A stretch of DNA of 64,000 nucleotides from Chelonoidis abingdonii (GCF_003597395.2 NC_133773.1:126006415-126070414), one strand, 5' to 3'; counted from the first letter of the stretch, positions 1 through 12,320 are shown. A program made the numbers and translations. The notes: a model not told the origin generated them from the letters alone.

Positions 1-2397
1 ACATTTGTGCAGAAACAAGAAGTATTTCACCCCTACTTCACCGTGTAAAGTTGGTCGCTTGAATTGGATCACCATCCCAAGATTCATCATAATCTACTTA
101 TATCCTAAATCCATCCATGGCTAATTATATTTGCAGTGAAGAAATCTATAATTACTTTCCAGTTTCAAAATGCTTAAAGTTGTTCTAAAGAAGACACTAA
201 GGGTCCTAAAGAACCTCTGCAAAATGAAAGTATTTTTACTTCACAGCTGCACAAACATGAAACCCTTAAAGTGCAGCTTTAAACTTACTGTTAACCCTAC
301 AGAGCCAGCAGAGCAGTGGGAGAGTGAGTTGGATTCTTTTCTGTATGTATCATTAATTTGTTCGCCTAGGATCACTCATGTATGAAGTTAGTCAAATGCT
401 CAATGCTTTGCTGAATCAGGGCTTAAATTCCAGTAGGAAGGCCAGTTTCTTACCTCAGATCCCTTTATGCAATCCAATTCTTTTCTGTCTACATATTTAT
501 ACCATGCTTTTCACAATGGCATCTAGAATCCAGGATGGATCTCCCTACACATAAACATACATTCTTCTTTCTTCTCCCCTTTTAAAAACCTGAAAACTAA
601 TTTTTTCCAAGATTCTGCACTCAGCTATACCTGTACATAAGCACAATGTTGCACAGGTGATGTCAACATTGGTCCTGCAGGATTTTTATTAATGGTGGTG
701 ATGTCTATGAGCCAGAAAAAATACAGCTTATCCTTTAAATCCCAAGTTGAGTTTGCCACGCTAGTGGTTAAAATAAACATCTTTTTACTTTTTAAGTAAG
801 ATAATTTGATTTGCTATATAAACAGAGAACTTCACAATGCCATATTTAAAGACCTGTTTCAAAGTTGAATACATCGTTTTCTGAACTGTGTCAAAACAAG
901 AGTGTGCAGTTTTAATATGCACGTGTGTTTACCATGATTGTGCATCTATATGGCTCCTAACTGTTCACTTCTGTGATTGTTTAGGTGTACAATGTACATT
1001 GAAATTAGAAATGGAATCACATGTTCATTTTTAAACAGAGTTCTGGAGAGCTGTCATTTTATAGTTTAGCCAATTTGTGAATTTAAAATGGTGGATTTGA
1101 CTTTTTAACTTTTTCTTGAAAAATAATGTAACTCCAATCAATCCAGATGCAAAATTTGTACTAAGCTGCCTCAAACTAGCCACAATGTATGCTTCTTACC
1201 TTCTCAAATTAGATTTACAATGAAAGCACCAATACACCCTGAAATATGAGGGTACAAATGAAAAACTGTGCTCATATTTAAATTTCCCCTTTAAGGCCAA
1301 GAAAACCGTATTTCATTTTTGCAAAATGAGACTTTTTTGCATATCAAGATTTCTGATACAAAAGAGATGTCACCTTATTTGGGAAAGTTAATTTTTACTA
1401 AATCTCAAAATTAATGTTGCAATATAACTGATAAATAGCATAATGATGCATCAATTTCTCTGCTTTTAAAATCAGTTTTATTTGGTGTTAAAAAGCCAGT
1501 GCATAATATGTACATGCACTCATGCTGCATAAAAGATGAAGATTTCCTGATCTAAAATCGTTTTGCACTTTTTTCCAATGACAAATGTTTAGTTAACCAT
1601 TCCAAGAATCAACGAGGATAACTGCAGTCTTCAAAGAGATTTTGAGTGGCTGATGTACATGTTTGTGTTTCCACCAGATGCATCATGGAAATTCTCCTTT
1701 TTTGTATCCTGATCTTACAAAATGTCTTGTTTTTAATAAGACGGCAAAAAATTTAAAATGAAGTATATTTTCGTACTAACTTGCTATTCTGTTATTACTA
1801 GGCTTTCTTATTACAGGGTGCACCACTCACTGCTGGTCTGGCACTTCCTCCTGGTCACTCTTGAGGATTAGCTCTTGAGATCAAGGTCCCCACACTCCCG
1901 TCTTTAAAAAGATGACATTCAGATAGGGTGCTTGTAACCTAGTAACTATTGTTGGAGCAGCCCACTATAGGAGCTGTGCAGGAAGTGCAGCAGCATGCAG
2001 ACAATGCTGAGACACCCCCAATGAGACACACATTAGACTGATCCTTTCCAGGAAACCTGAAGGTTACCTACTTTTTAATAGAACTGGAGTGGGAACCCTG
2101 GCCTAAACCTGAGTAGTCTATTATTACATTAGGACCAGAGCCAGATTTTGATCGTGATTACTGTGGAATATATAGAAAACTTCTACAGACATTGATGGAA
2201 TTATTCAGTGTTTGGACCCCTTTATTCTACTTAAATCCAAGGAATCAAAGGTGTTAACGTGACCCTGAAATTGTCCAACATTAAACAGTAGTTGTCAATA
2301 GAGTCCAATCCGATTTTCGAGAAAACAAAACAGATCAAACACGCACAAAAGAAAAGAACAGCGAAGGCAGAAAATGCAGTTTGTCTGGTGTTGACTC
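1..2397. other. AT-rich non-coding stretch, no gene recognised
   Basis: No exon with good splice sites or recognisable protein similarity was found on either strand. The longest open frame near the left end (170-385, +) reads as low-information sequence. In human the gene beyond the MFSD10 promoter is NOP14, transcribed in the same direction as MFSD10, so this stretch could include NOP14 3' UTR. I did not find NOP14's C-terminal coding sequence, so that is only a guess from synteny. The part from about 1800 to 2200 is less AT-rich and may be an old repeat I cannot name. Confidence 0.4.
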
Positions 2398-2400
2398 TTA
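2398..2400. repeat. Left TTA target-site duplication of the Harbinger element
   Basis: TTA directly precedes the terminal inverted repeat and matches TTA at 6610-6612. Confidence 0.8.
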
Positions 2401-2609
2401 GGGTACGTCTACACTACGGGATAATTTCGAATTAGCTTAAACCGGTTTTATTTGGAATTCCGGGTTGAGAGCCCAGTGCCTGATGGGGCAAAAATCATTG
2501 TCGCGGGGATTCTGGGTACAGCCTCACCCCTCCCTTTGTGAAAGCAGCAGACAACCATTTCGCGCCTTTTTTCCTGGGTGAACTGAGCAAACGCCATAGC
2601 ACAGCAAGC

Positions 2610-3900
2610 ATGGACCCTGCTGAGATCAGTAACGCAATCGTGGACGTTGTAAACACCTCGCGCATTCTCGTGCTGTCTATGGTGAACCATGAACTGCAAA
2701 GCAGGAGAGGAGGAGGCAGCTACGGCAGCGCAGCGACGAGAGCGATGACGACATGGACACTGAATTCTCCCTAACCGCGGGCCCCTGCATTTTGGAGCTA
2801 CTGCTGGTAATGGGGCAGGTTCTACCCATTGAACGCCGATTTTGGGCGCGGGAAACAAGCACAGACTGGTGGGACCGCATAGTTTTGCAGGTGTGGGACG
2901 ATTCGCAGTGGCTGCAAAACTTTCGCATGCGTAAGAGCACTTTCTTTGAACTTTGTGACTTGCTTTCCCCTGCCCTGAAACGCCGGAATACTAAGATGAG
3001 AGCAGCCCTCACAGTGGAGAAGCGAGTGGCAATAGCCCTCTGGAAGCTTGCAACTCCAGACAGCTACCGGTCAGTCGGGAATCAATTTGGAGTGGGAAAA
3101 TCTACTGTGGGGGCTGCTGTGATGCAAGTAGCCAAAGCAATCGTTAAGCTGCTGCTACGAAAGGTTGTGACTCTGGAAACGTGCAGGTCATAGTGGATGG
3201 CTTTGCTGCAATGGGATTCCCTAACTGTGGGGGGGCCATAGATGGAACCCATATCCCTATCTTGGCCCCAGAGCGCCAGGGCACCCAGTACGTAAACCGC
3301 AAGGGGTACTTTTCAATGGTGCTGCAAGCACTGGTGGATCACAAGGGACGTTTCACCAACATCCACGTGGGATGGCCAGGAAGGGTTCATGACGCTCGCG
3401 TCTTCAGAAGCACAACTCTGTTTAAACGGCTGCAGCAAGGGAATTACTTCCCAGACCAGAAAATAACAGTTGGGGATGTTGAGATGCCTGTCGTTATCCT
3501 GGGTGACCCAGCCTACCCCTTGATGCCATGGCTCATGAAGCCATACACAGGCAGCCTGGACAGTGGTCAGGAGCTGTTTAACTACAGGCTGAGCAAGTGC
3601 AGGATGGTGGTAGAATGTGCATTTGGCCGTTTAAAAGGGCGCTGGGCGACATTACTTACTCGCTCAGACCTCAGCCAAACCAATGTCCCGTTTGTTATTG
3701 CTGCTTGCTGTGTGCTCCACAATCTCTGTGAGAGTAAGGGGGAGACCTTTATGGCGGGGTGGGAGGCTGAGGCAAATCACCTGGCCGCTGAGTACGAGCA
3801 GCCAGACACCAGGGCGATTAGAAGAGCACACCAGGAGGCGGTGCGCATCAGAGAAGCCTTGAAAAAACGAGTTTCAGCACGGGCCAGGGTACGGTGTGAC
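2610..3900 (+). pseudogene. Harbinger (HARBI1-like) DDE transposase, frameshifted
   Basis: This would encode the nuclease that cuts and pastes the element. The likely start is the ATG at 2610 (MDPAEIS). The frame shifts in the AGG/GGA run near 2703-2715 and again near 3177, where one G seems missing just before the catalytic domain; a third slip in the A-run near 3867 extends the C-terminus past an apparent ancestral stop near 3898. The frame 2753-3193 holds the helical N-terminal part (RRFWARETSTDWWDRIV, SYRSVGNQFGVGKSTVG). The frame 3181-3960 holds the DDE_Tnp_4-type domain: Asp21 in GGAIDGTHI, HDARVF near 70, Asp109 in LGDPAYPL and Glu145 in VECAFGRLKGRW, with 35 residues between the last two. 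The triad is intact, so the breaks look recent. Domesticated HARBI1 is unlikely because the copy sits between transposon ends. Confidence 0.9.
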
Positions 3901-4365
3901 TGCTGTGTTTGTTTCCCCTTGATGAACCCTCCCCCCCCTCGATTGACTCATTCCCTGTAAGCAACCCACCCTTCCCCTTTACTTACAGCTTGCTGAAGGA
4001 AATAAAGTCAGTATCGTTTAAAAATCATGTATTCTTTATTAAAAGTCATTAGTACTGTTTAAAAATCATGTATTCTTTCTTAAAAGTCATTCCCTGTAAG
4101 CAACCACCCTCCCCTTTGATGTATTCTTTATTAAAAAGTAATTGATAAAAGAGGCAGAGAATTATCTAGGTATCCCTGCATGCTGTGGTTTGGGAGGAGG
4201 ATTGGAGGGAAGGAAAAGGCCATTAAGCACATTTCAACGTAATGACAGCCTTTTGGTTGGACTGTCCACGGGGGTGGAGTGGGCGGGTGCAGAAAGCCTT
4301 CCCCCACGCGTTCTAACACGTCTGGGTGAGGGAGATATGGAACATTGTGAGTACTTTGAGGGTGG

Positions 4366-4700
4366 TTAACATGGGCTGCAGTGGCACTCTGTAACCCCGC
4401 TGCTCTTCCTGAAGATCCACCATGCGTCTGAGGATATCAGTTTGATCACGCAGCAGCTCCAGCGTTGCATCACGCCACCGCTGATCTTCCTGCCTACACC
4501 TCTGATCTTCCTGCCGCCACCTCTCATCTCATCCCTCTGAGCGTCTCTCCTATCCTCCCGTTCACTGGCATCTTTCCTGTATTTTGCTAGCACATCCTTC
4601 CACTCATTCTGATGAGCTCTGTCATTGCGGTTACTTCCATGATTTCTGAGAACATTTCATCTCGAGTTCTCTTCTTCCTCCTCCGCCTTATCTGAGCTAG
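4366..4700 (-). pseudogene. Harbinger Myb-like protein, 3' fragment
   Basis: Two overlapping reading frames hold pieces of the C-terminal half of the same protein. One carries RRRKKRTRDEMFSEIME at about 4630-4700; the other, from 4593 down to 4366, carries LAKYRKDASEREDRRDAQRDE. In related elements these motifs follow one another in one frame, so a frame break lies near 4590-4620. The gap to the 5' part (4700-5836) may be an intron or degraded coding sequence. Confidence 0.65.
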
Positions 4701-4729
4701 CCTTCGGGATGGGGTAGGGAGGCCGGAAA

Positions 4730-5835
4730 CTGTGCAGCTGCATGGGGGAGGGAAAACAGGGAGAGAAGTATGTAAAAAGATACATTTTACAGAACAATGC
4801 TTGTACTCTTTCACAGTGAATAACACTATCCACCTTACATAGCACATGTGATTTCACTACAAGGTCGCATTTTGCATCGTTTAATATTGAGTGCCTGTGG
4901 CTCTGGTGTTGCAGATCTCACAGACGCAGGTCCAGGCATCATAATTCAGCTTCCATGCGGCCATGGTAAGGCTTTATGTTTGACTTCTCCAGCGTTCATA
5001 TACACAGTGACCTATGATGCCTTGTTCCTGTTAAGAGGAACCAGCAAACCCCAAACCCCCCCTCTTTCCCCTCCTCCCCCCCACCGCATGGCTGCTATCA
5101 TGTAAGATCACTGGTAATCATCTCCCTCCTTCCTCCCCCCCCCCCCACCGCGTGGCTGGTAGCTGGGAAGATTCCTGCTCGCCAAACGCTGAAAGAAAAG
5201 CTCAGGCTTAGCCTTCTTCCCTCCCCACTTTGCTCGTGCAAGAAGGATTTAGCGGCAGCCCAGTAGGAAATCGCCATGTATGCCCCTAATGTAAATTAAT
5301 TCGCTGGAATTTCAACCAGGTTACAATGATGATATAACTCTGCTGAGAATTAACCAGGCGCAAGATGCAGACGTGTTTTCCTGAATGCCCAGCATATCAC
5401 CAGAGCTTACGCAGGTGTGCTTTAGTGAAGCAATGATTCGAATTACTTGCACATGCTGGCGAGAAAGTGCTTTACAAGGGCCCGGATAAGCCGCTTGCCA
5501 GAAATTCTGCAAAAGGCTTTGAGTACCTCGAAGATCGATTCATGTAGATTTCTTTGGAGATTTTTGCCATCCCAAGACCAATCGTTGATCTTTACGAACT
5601 TTCCTGTAACTTACTGGCTGCAAATGCATCACAAGCCCTGCTGGGCACATCAATTCATAAAACACTTGTTTTAAACCATTTTGATATTACACAAGCTCAC
5701 TCACAGAGGTCGCGGCTTCCATGGCTTCACTGTCTGGGCTAGTGTTGTGGTGGGCTGGAGGGGTAATTCTGGGGTCAACAAAACTCCTGGCTGTGGGCAA
5801 TGGAGTGCTGTGGCTCTAGCAAGCTCTATCCCTCC
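4730..5835. other. Harbinger interior between the two Myb-gene fragments
   Basis: This is element DNA without a clear reading frame. It contains short C-rich runs (about 5040-5150). It may be an intron of the Myb-like gene, or coding sequence too decayed to read. Confidence 0.4.
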
Positions 5836-6255
5836 TCACTTCCCCCTGCAGATCCTCAGCCATGGTTTGATATTCCAACCGACCTCTGAATCCACGCCAG
5901 GGGTCTGGTTGCAGCCCCCTAAAATTGCATGCAGCTCACGCATAGAAGCGGCATGTTGTCGGCCCTGATCCAGACTTCCGTCTTGCCTTGTCTGTTTCTG
6001 GTATTGCTGTCTGAGCTCCTTAACTTTTACTCTGCACTGCACGGAGTCCCTGCTGTGGCCTTTTCCCGTCATAGACTTTGAAATTCTTTCAAATATTTTT
6101 TCATTTTGTCTTTTGGAACGGAGTTCTGTTAGCACTGAATCCTCTCCCCATATAGCGATCAGATCCAGTACCTCTTGTGCGGTCCAGGCTGGTGCTCTTT
6201 TTCGATTCTCAGGAGACTGCATTGTTACCTGTGCTGATGAGCTTTGCGTGGTCAC
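5836..6255 (-). pseudogene. Harbinger Myb/SANT-like DNA-binding protein, 5' part
   Basis: This is the second Harbinger gene, read opposite to the transposase. The 139-residue open frame begins at the ATG ending at 6255 and contains a trihelix/Myb-SANT-like domain at about residues 18-95: RKRAPAW around Trp24, IAIWGED around Trp36, and the QCRVKVKELRQQYQK helix. In this family the domain binds transposon ends and helps bring the transposase into the nucleus; that role is family knowledge, not visible here. After the conserved HAILGG stretch the frame runs into sequence unlike the family, so the C-terminal part is either spliced or disrupted. A downstream fragment lies at 4366-4700 on the same strand. 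Confidence 0.82.
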
Positions 6256-6609
6256 CTGTGCTGATCAGAGCTCCACGCTGGCCAAACAGGAAATTGAATT
6301 CAAAAGTTCACCGGACTTTTCCTGTTTACCTGGCCAGTGCCTCTGAGTTCTGATTGCTGTCCAGAGCGGTCACTGGTGCACTGTGGGAGTGCCACCGGAG
6401 GCCAATAACGTTGATTTCCGTCCACACTAACATTATTCCGAATTAGTAATATCGATTTTAGGGTTACTCCTCTCGTTTTGAAGGAGTTCAGAAATCGATT
6501 TAAAGAGCCCTTTAAATCGATTTACAGAACAGTGTAGTGTGGACGGGTGCAGCGTTAAATCGATTTAACGCTGCTTAAATCGATTTAACGGCGTAGTGTA
6601 GACCAGGCC

Positions 6610-6612
6610 TTA
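6610..6612. repeat. Right TTA target-site duplication of the Harbinger element
   Basis: TTA directly follows the terminal inverted repeat and matches 2398-2400. Confidence 0.8.
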
Positions 6613-6721
6613 CTTGCAACCTTGCTGCTGGAGACACAGGCACACCATAGTCTTATCAGCCACTCTGGGTCCATTCACACAGCAAAAAAAAAAAAAAAAA
6701 AAGGCAAAACCCAGAACCAAT

Positions 6722-6878
6722 CTCAGAGCCCCAGTCAACTGACTAGGGCTCACACTGTGGGGCTAAAAGTAGCCGTGTAGATATCTGGGCTCTGGCTAGA
6801 GTCTAGGTTTCAGCAAACACCTACACGGCATTTTTAGCCCCATAGTGTAGGCCCAAGTCAGTTGACCTGTGCTCTGAG
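6722..6878. mobile_element. Fold-back MITE with long terminal inverted repeats
   Basis: The left arm (CTCAGAGCCCCAGTCAACTG... to about 6782) is the inverted complement of the right arm (about 6822-6878, ending CAGTTGACCTGTGCTCTGAG) with few mismatches. Both arms contain the TGGGGCTAAAA core and GCCGTGTAG. No coding capacity. Superfamily not assigned. It lies only about 110 bp right of the Harbinger end. Confidence 0.7.
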
Positions 6879-6899
6879 ACTTGCTACCCCAGGTCTTTT

Positions 6900-9290
6900 T
6901 GTTTTGTTTTGTTGGCAAACTTGTACCAAGATCAACTGTGGAGATGTGAGGAAAGAAGGCAGAAATATAGGAAGTAAGTGTGGGGGAGAAGCAGGAGGCG
7001 CTGCTGAGGGACAGTGAGAAAATAAAAGGTTTCTGAGGAAAAGGAGGAGGGGCTGTTCATAGAGTTGGAGGAACCGCTGGGGGAGGGCTTTTATGAGTCA
7101 GAGTTTGGCAGCCTCACTGGATTCTGTTGTGAAGCATGTAAATATTCATTCAGCAGGGACTACATTTGGATTAGGTTAGTGGCTAACGCTGTGGCAGACA
7201 GCAATTCCATCACAGTATGAACAGTGGTGAGAACTGCAGATTAAACCAGAGTTAAGACTGAGGCAGCAAACAATAGAAGGAAGGAAGCGCACAGTTAAAG
7301 AAGGGACACACTTGCAGAACCAGAACATTTCTATGGAGAGCAGTTTACTGGGACAGACGTTTTGTGTGGTGCCTTTGCTATTACAATAACTCTGGGTGAA
7401 TAAGAGATTTCTCCTCTCCCATCCAGCATCTCATTTTGCCTGATTCTACTGAAAACGCCTAAGATTTTGTGACCTCTTCTTGTCACCATGCGAATGCTGG
7501 ATGTTTCTGGACAGATTCTGAATTTGAATGCATTTTGTTTCAATGGCAGCCCCATGCATAGAGGGAAAAAATGCACTTTGGTGATGTGACTTCACTTTAG
7601 GATCAAAGAGGAAGCAAAAATTGGATGAATGGCTCAAGTCCTTTTTAAAAATCAAATATATTTGATGAGTGGGGAAAAATCACATTGGATAGCTATGAAA
7701 TGTGTGCAAGTAGAATATATGTTAATGTGCTCCATGCTCTGAAACCTGCTGCCCTATGCAATTTTTGTGCTTTATGCTTAGCAGAGGTTAGAGAAGGACA
7801 AATATTCCCCTCCCACACACCATATAAGCTATGGAGCAACAGCAGAATTCTTCTGTGGTCATTATTGCAAACTGACAGTGCAACAGGACCCACAGACCCT
7901 GCACTCCTTTGCTAACATTTGAACAGAACTAGATGAAACGGCGGTCAAAATGCCTACTCCTGATATACAGCGGAGCTTATATTATTGGTAGCACTGATGC
8001 AGCTACTCTTTTGTTTAAAAAAAATGGGAAAGGGATTACCTACTGTACATCAATCCTCTGCCTACTCTTTTGGGTTGGGGGCGGGGAGTGGTTGTGCTGT
8101 AGCTAATACAGAGAGTTTCATATTCAGCTGTGAACTGCCTTGATTTTCTTATTTTCTGTTGCAAGATTAATGTTCCCCCAGTGTAGTTCATTTTGAGTGA
8201 TTATTTGCATACATGTCAGTGAAGTCCTTCAGTGAGATTCCTCTGTTGGCTGCCAGAATCTGATTCACCACAATCACACTTAATTCTCTCATTCTAAGGT
8301 CTCAGAGCTTTTTTAACTAAAAAGTTTAATTCTTAGAACAGCCTCTTGCTGGCAAGTGTGTGACAGTGACAGGAATAGAACCCTGGAGTCCTAACCTCTA
8401 TCCAAGAGTGTAAACGCTATTGTATTATCAGAGATCAGCAAACATGGGCAGAAATTGAAACAACCAATGTGTATTTAGGGTCTTTTTTTAGAATACAATT
8501 CTATTCTATCTAGGTTTTTATACCAAATAATCATCATAGTATCTGGATACCTGTGGCAGTGAGGCCAGGTTTTGTGCTAGAATGAAGCTATTTGTTTAAA
8601 AATATTTTGTGTAAAAAAAAAATAATAATAATAAAAAATACAAATAAAAAAAAATTCCTTCCAAAATTAACATTTGAGTTGTTAGAGTAGATGGTAGGCA
8701 ATTCTCATGTGCTTGTTCTGGAGTTACTCTGAAATAATGAAATATTCAAGGAGAGTTTGAATGGAGGGTCAGGACTTAAGAAAAGCCACTGTAAGATGTA
8801 GGGTGGGTTGATTCTGAACAAGGTCTGGAGTTCCAGGACTGTAGGAATAGAGGCAGTGATGAGAGCAGCAGACCAGGACTGCAGGTTAGATTGGTTTGGA
8901 GGTTTATTAAGCCAATAGCAAACAAGGTCACAGGTAGGATCATGTCTCCTTACCTTGCTACCCCAGGCAACACACTTGCAATGATACAGAATTCAAATTC
9001 CACTGAATCACTTGGATACTGATTAGATTTCCGTGGAGAGGGTCTTTGAACTGAATTAGTTCAAACTGAATATTCCGTTGAAATGAATAAGGGAAATTCA
9101 CGTCTTGGGGCTTGGTCCTGAAATCACCTTCCAGGCTCCCATTTGACTTGAAACCATTGGTCATCAGTTTGTATTTTCAAGGTTCATTGCAGTTAGAAAG
9201 GCTATAAATATATTTTAAATTAAAGTTAATTTTTTTCTGTAGAATTATTCTACACAATACCCCTAATTCTCTAATAACCTTGAAGGACCT
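6900..9290. other. Intergenic stretch, little to report
   Basis: Apart from a possible degraded MIR-like piece near 8340-8420 (CTGGAGTCCTAACCTCTATCC) and an A-rich run near 8610-8655, I see no gene or clear repeat. Confidence 0.4.
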
Positions 9291-9299
9291 TGTTTCCTT

Positions 9300-9478
9300 G
9301 TGTTCCCCATCTACCTGTCTGTATCCATTTCTCTCTTGTCTTTAAGTGTCAGCTTTTTGGGTCAGGGACCATCTTTTTGTTCTGCATCTGTACATTGCCT
9401 GGTACAATGGGGTACCGGTCAGTGACTGGGGTCCTAGGAGCTAACCCAATACAAATAATAAATAACAATAATAAGGAA
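9300..9478 (+). repeat. SINE/CR1-like 3' tail repeat
   Basis: It shows the layout CATCTGTACATTGCCTGGTACAATGGGG, then GGGGTCCTAGGAGCTA, then AATACAAATAATAAATAA. The same layout recurs at 10925-11055, 18700-18830, 22365-22495 and 28980-29060. Such tails are common in amniote SINE/LINE families; the exact family is not assigned. Confidence 0.55.
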
Positions 9479-10240
9479 CCATATCCATGATCAGTAGCTG
9501 GTGTGCAAGTCCACTCCTTTTTCTTTCACACACTGGACTGGGTAATGAACCACTCATCTAAACAATGAATCTCAAAATGCTGTGTGAGACCCTGATAGCC
9601 TGACAGATTAATCCTGATGTTTAGACCAACTCCTCAAAAGCTAATCTGCTGGGGAATAAATGCCAGGCATATGGTTGTTGGGAGAATGTAAAGTACTTGC
9701 CAGAGTTCTGATGGGCATAAATCCAGACCACAGATGGTATTATATTGCCTTTGAAGAGAACAAAAATCCTTTCAAAGGCTATACAGCTAGACTTGATTTA
9801 GATTTAGACTTTCACTTTGTGCCTGGGTCCCTTCTTATTTAAAATCGGCCATGCTATGAGAAAGCATTATTAGCCTATTCATAATTTCACACTTACAGTT
9901 TGATTTTGGCAGGCCAAATGCTATAGATGGATTTTATCAAGGATTAATAAAGCTGGTGTAGATATCAGTCTATCAAACCCTCTCAGTCGGAAATGGAGTA
10001 ATAACAACATTTTCAAAGAAGGGAGCATATGACAGGTGCTTACTGGTCTTTCACAAGGACCTTTTTATGTTTTTACTGGTGTCCATCAGCCTCTGAGAGA
10101 TATTGGTTTATCAAAGCCACAACTAACTGCTGCTATGTAGCAAACTTATAGCACAGCAAGTTCTGTGGCAATCAGTGATCCACAGTTCCTTTCTTCTCAA
10201 AGGAAACTGTCAATCATAAACATTTCTGTTTGCTATCAGA

Positions 10241-10450
10241 GGGGTAGCCATGTTAGTCTGAATCTGTAAAAGCAGCGAAGAGTCCTGGGGCACCCTATAG
10301 ACTAACAGACGTATTGGAGCATGAGCTTTCATGGGTGAATACTCACTTCGTCGGATGCATGCGTGCTTCCGAGGAAGTGAGTATTCACCCATGAAAGCTT
10401 ATGCTCCAATATGTCTGTTAGTCTGTAAGATACCCCAGGACTCTTCGCTT
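10241..10450. repeat. Palindromic reptile interspersed repeat, copy 1
   Basis: A short lead (GGGTAGCCATGTTAGTCTG) is followed by two nearly perfect inverted arms, about 10273-10352 and 10370-10450. The arms start with AGCGAAGAGTCCTGGGG and end with CCCCAGGACTCTTCGCT. Each contains GACTAACAG, ATTGGAGCATGAGCTTTC and GGGTGAATACTCACTTC. It is the same family as the copies at 13395 and 14536. Confidence 0.75.
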
Positions 10451-10924
10451 CATTTCTGTTTGCGTCCTTTATTACTACTGCTGCATTGGGTGGGTTAGGG
10501 TAAAATGGGGCCTAGCTGGGGCTGCCTTCTGGTCCAGCACTCTTCAGACCGACAACTGTGTAGGGGAAACCAGAAACCATATGATATACCACCTTTTCCC
10601 CTGCCATGTGGCCTTTTGGAAAGACTGCCTGAAGCTGGCACAGCAGGTGAAGAAAGCAGTGCAAGCAGGTTCCAATGGACACTGGTGATGTCATAAAAGT
10701 GCTTTCTGCAGTGATAACTCAGAACATTGTCTCACACCTGTGCTGCTTGGCAGTTTACTCCAGTCCTTCCTGTCTCCTCCTTTCCTTCCCCCTTTCTAGC
10801 TAATCCCCTCCTGACATAACCACACTGAAAGAATTTAAATAACCAAACCAACCAACATGACATTTGGAGCTTAGTCCTGGATTTATGAGCCTATTGAGCC
10901 ATCACATTGTTCATATTGCTTGTA

Positions 10925-11055
10925 TGGTCTATCCATTTCTCCTACCTTGTATCCATCTTCTCTAGTTAGAAGGTAACATTTGGGGGCAGAGGCTGTCTCT
11001 TATTGTCCCTAGCACAGTGAGGCTCTATTCTTGCTTGACCCCTAAGTTGTACTGT
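10925..11055 (+). repeat. SINE/CR1-like 3' tail repeat
   Basis: It contains GGGGGCAGAGGCTGTCTCTTA, CCTAGCACAGTGAGG and a TAATAAATATGATGA tail, matching the layout of the copy at 9300. Confidence 0.5.
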
Positions 11056-11301
11056 AATAAATATGATGAACAATGAAAAATAATTGATGTCCAAAGGCAT
11101 TTAAAATATACTTTATCTTTTACCTTATAGGCCACAACCTCCCTCCTTTTGGTGAGGATTTTGGCTAACTTTGGAGAACCACATAACTTGAGGCTGAAAC
11201 CTGAACTACAGCTCTCCAAATGCCCAGCTGATAGGCAGAGGGGATGATGTGTGGAGAAGGTGTTTGTCTAAAACTTAGCATTCTCTTCATATCATTTAGG
11301 G

Positions 11302-11622
11302 CAGTGATATGCAGACCTCACTGGTTCAGGAGCCAAATTTGGTGATCAACATTACCCAAAAGAGCCACAGTTGGGTGACTTCATTGCTTCATTTACTGTA
11401 ATACTATTCATATTTAAACCAAATGATAGGAAATATTTAGTTTATAATATATTATTCTCACAGCACATATGTTAATAACTTAGTGTAAATAGATAATTGG
11501 GTAATAACATAGTAAAAGCATCCTGATTGGTTAATAATGTTAATATCATGTGCTGCAAAGAGTTGTAGGAGACACATTAAAGAGGCACTTGTGGTTCAGG
11601 TGCCTCCGTCTGAGTATCACTG
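11302..11622. mobile_element. Non-autonomous hAT transposon, 321 bp
   Basis: The termini are CAGTGATATGCAGAC and GTCTGAGTATCACTG, which are inverted complements with few mismatches. The flanks are a perfect 8-bp duplication, ATTTAGGG (11294-11301 and 11623-11630), diagnostic of hAT. The interior is AT-rich and non-coding. Confidence 0.9.
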
Positions 11623-12124
11623 ATTTAGGGGCTAGGAAATACGAAGTTCAGGTACCAATTGTAAGTTATGATGTCTCCATTCAAATACAGATAAACAGAA
11701 TGCAACTCAGGATCTACTTCACTGTGCTGCTGTTATTGCTGCTTTCTTTAAAATAAATCATGTTAAAACTTGTCAAAAACAATAATTAAAAAAATCTTTA
11801 AGAAAATGCTAAATTTATATTACTATCAAATCAAAATTTCTTGCTGCTGATTTTTCACGTTGCTTACTTTTGCTTATTTTCTTTTCTTATTTTTAACCAA
11901 GTTGCATTTCTGCAAGATTTGTGCTGCATAACTTTCCTGTGTCCTATAGGCTGAGTGATGGACCAGTACAATTTTCATTTATTTGTGAAAAACTCAGTTT
12001 GACATGGAGGTAGAAAAGTGCTTCTGAAAAGAGAATGGGAAATTCTGAAACCTCTGTTGAGAAACAAAAGCAGAAACTAATCTGGAGTGTGGTAGAAAGC
12101 CCAATTTTTCTTGGTCTGAGGATC

Positions 12125-12320
12125 ACAAAGTGCTTTATCAATATTAATGAATTGAATTTTATAGCATCCTAAGGTAGGTATTATCCTCATTTTGCAAATA
12201 GGACATACTGAACCACACAGAGAGTAAGTGACTGCCAAAGGTCACACAGGAAGTCTGAGGCAGAATTGAAAATAGAATCCAGGAGTCCTGACTTTCAGTC
12301 TTGTGCTTTAACCACATGAC
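12125..12320 (-). repeat. MIR-like SINE
   Basis: It contains the MIR core read in reverse: ATCCTCATTTTGCAAATAGG, AAGTGACTGCCAAAGGTCAC, CAGGAAGTCTGAGGCAG and CAGGAGTCCTGACT followed by GTGCTTTAACCAC. Confidence 0.75.

Larger units (their letters stand above)
2401..6609 (+). mobile_element. Nearly full-length PIF/Harbinger DNA transposon
   Basis: The left end reads GGGTACGTCTACACTAC and the right end GTAGTGTAGACCAGGCC, which are imperfect inverted repeats sharing the GTCTACACTAC core. The element is flanked by a 3-bp TTA duplication (2398-2400 and 6610-6612), as expected for Harbinger elements, which target TWA. Inside are the two gene types that define the superfamily: a DDE transposase on the + strand and a Myb/SANT-like DNA-binding protein on the - strand. 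Length is about 4.2 kb. The subterminal right region carries repeated ATCGATTTAA-type motifs (6480-6590). Both genes carry frame breaks, so this copy is probably not autonomous now. Confidence 0.92.
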
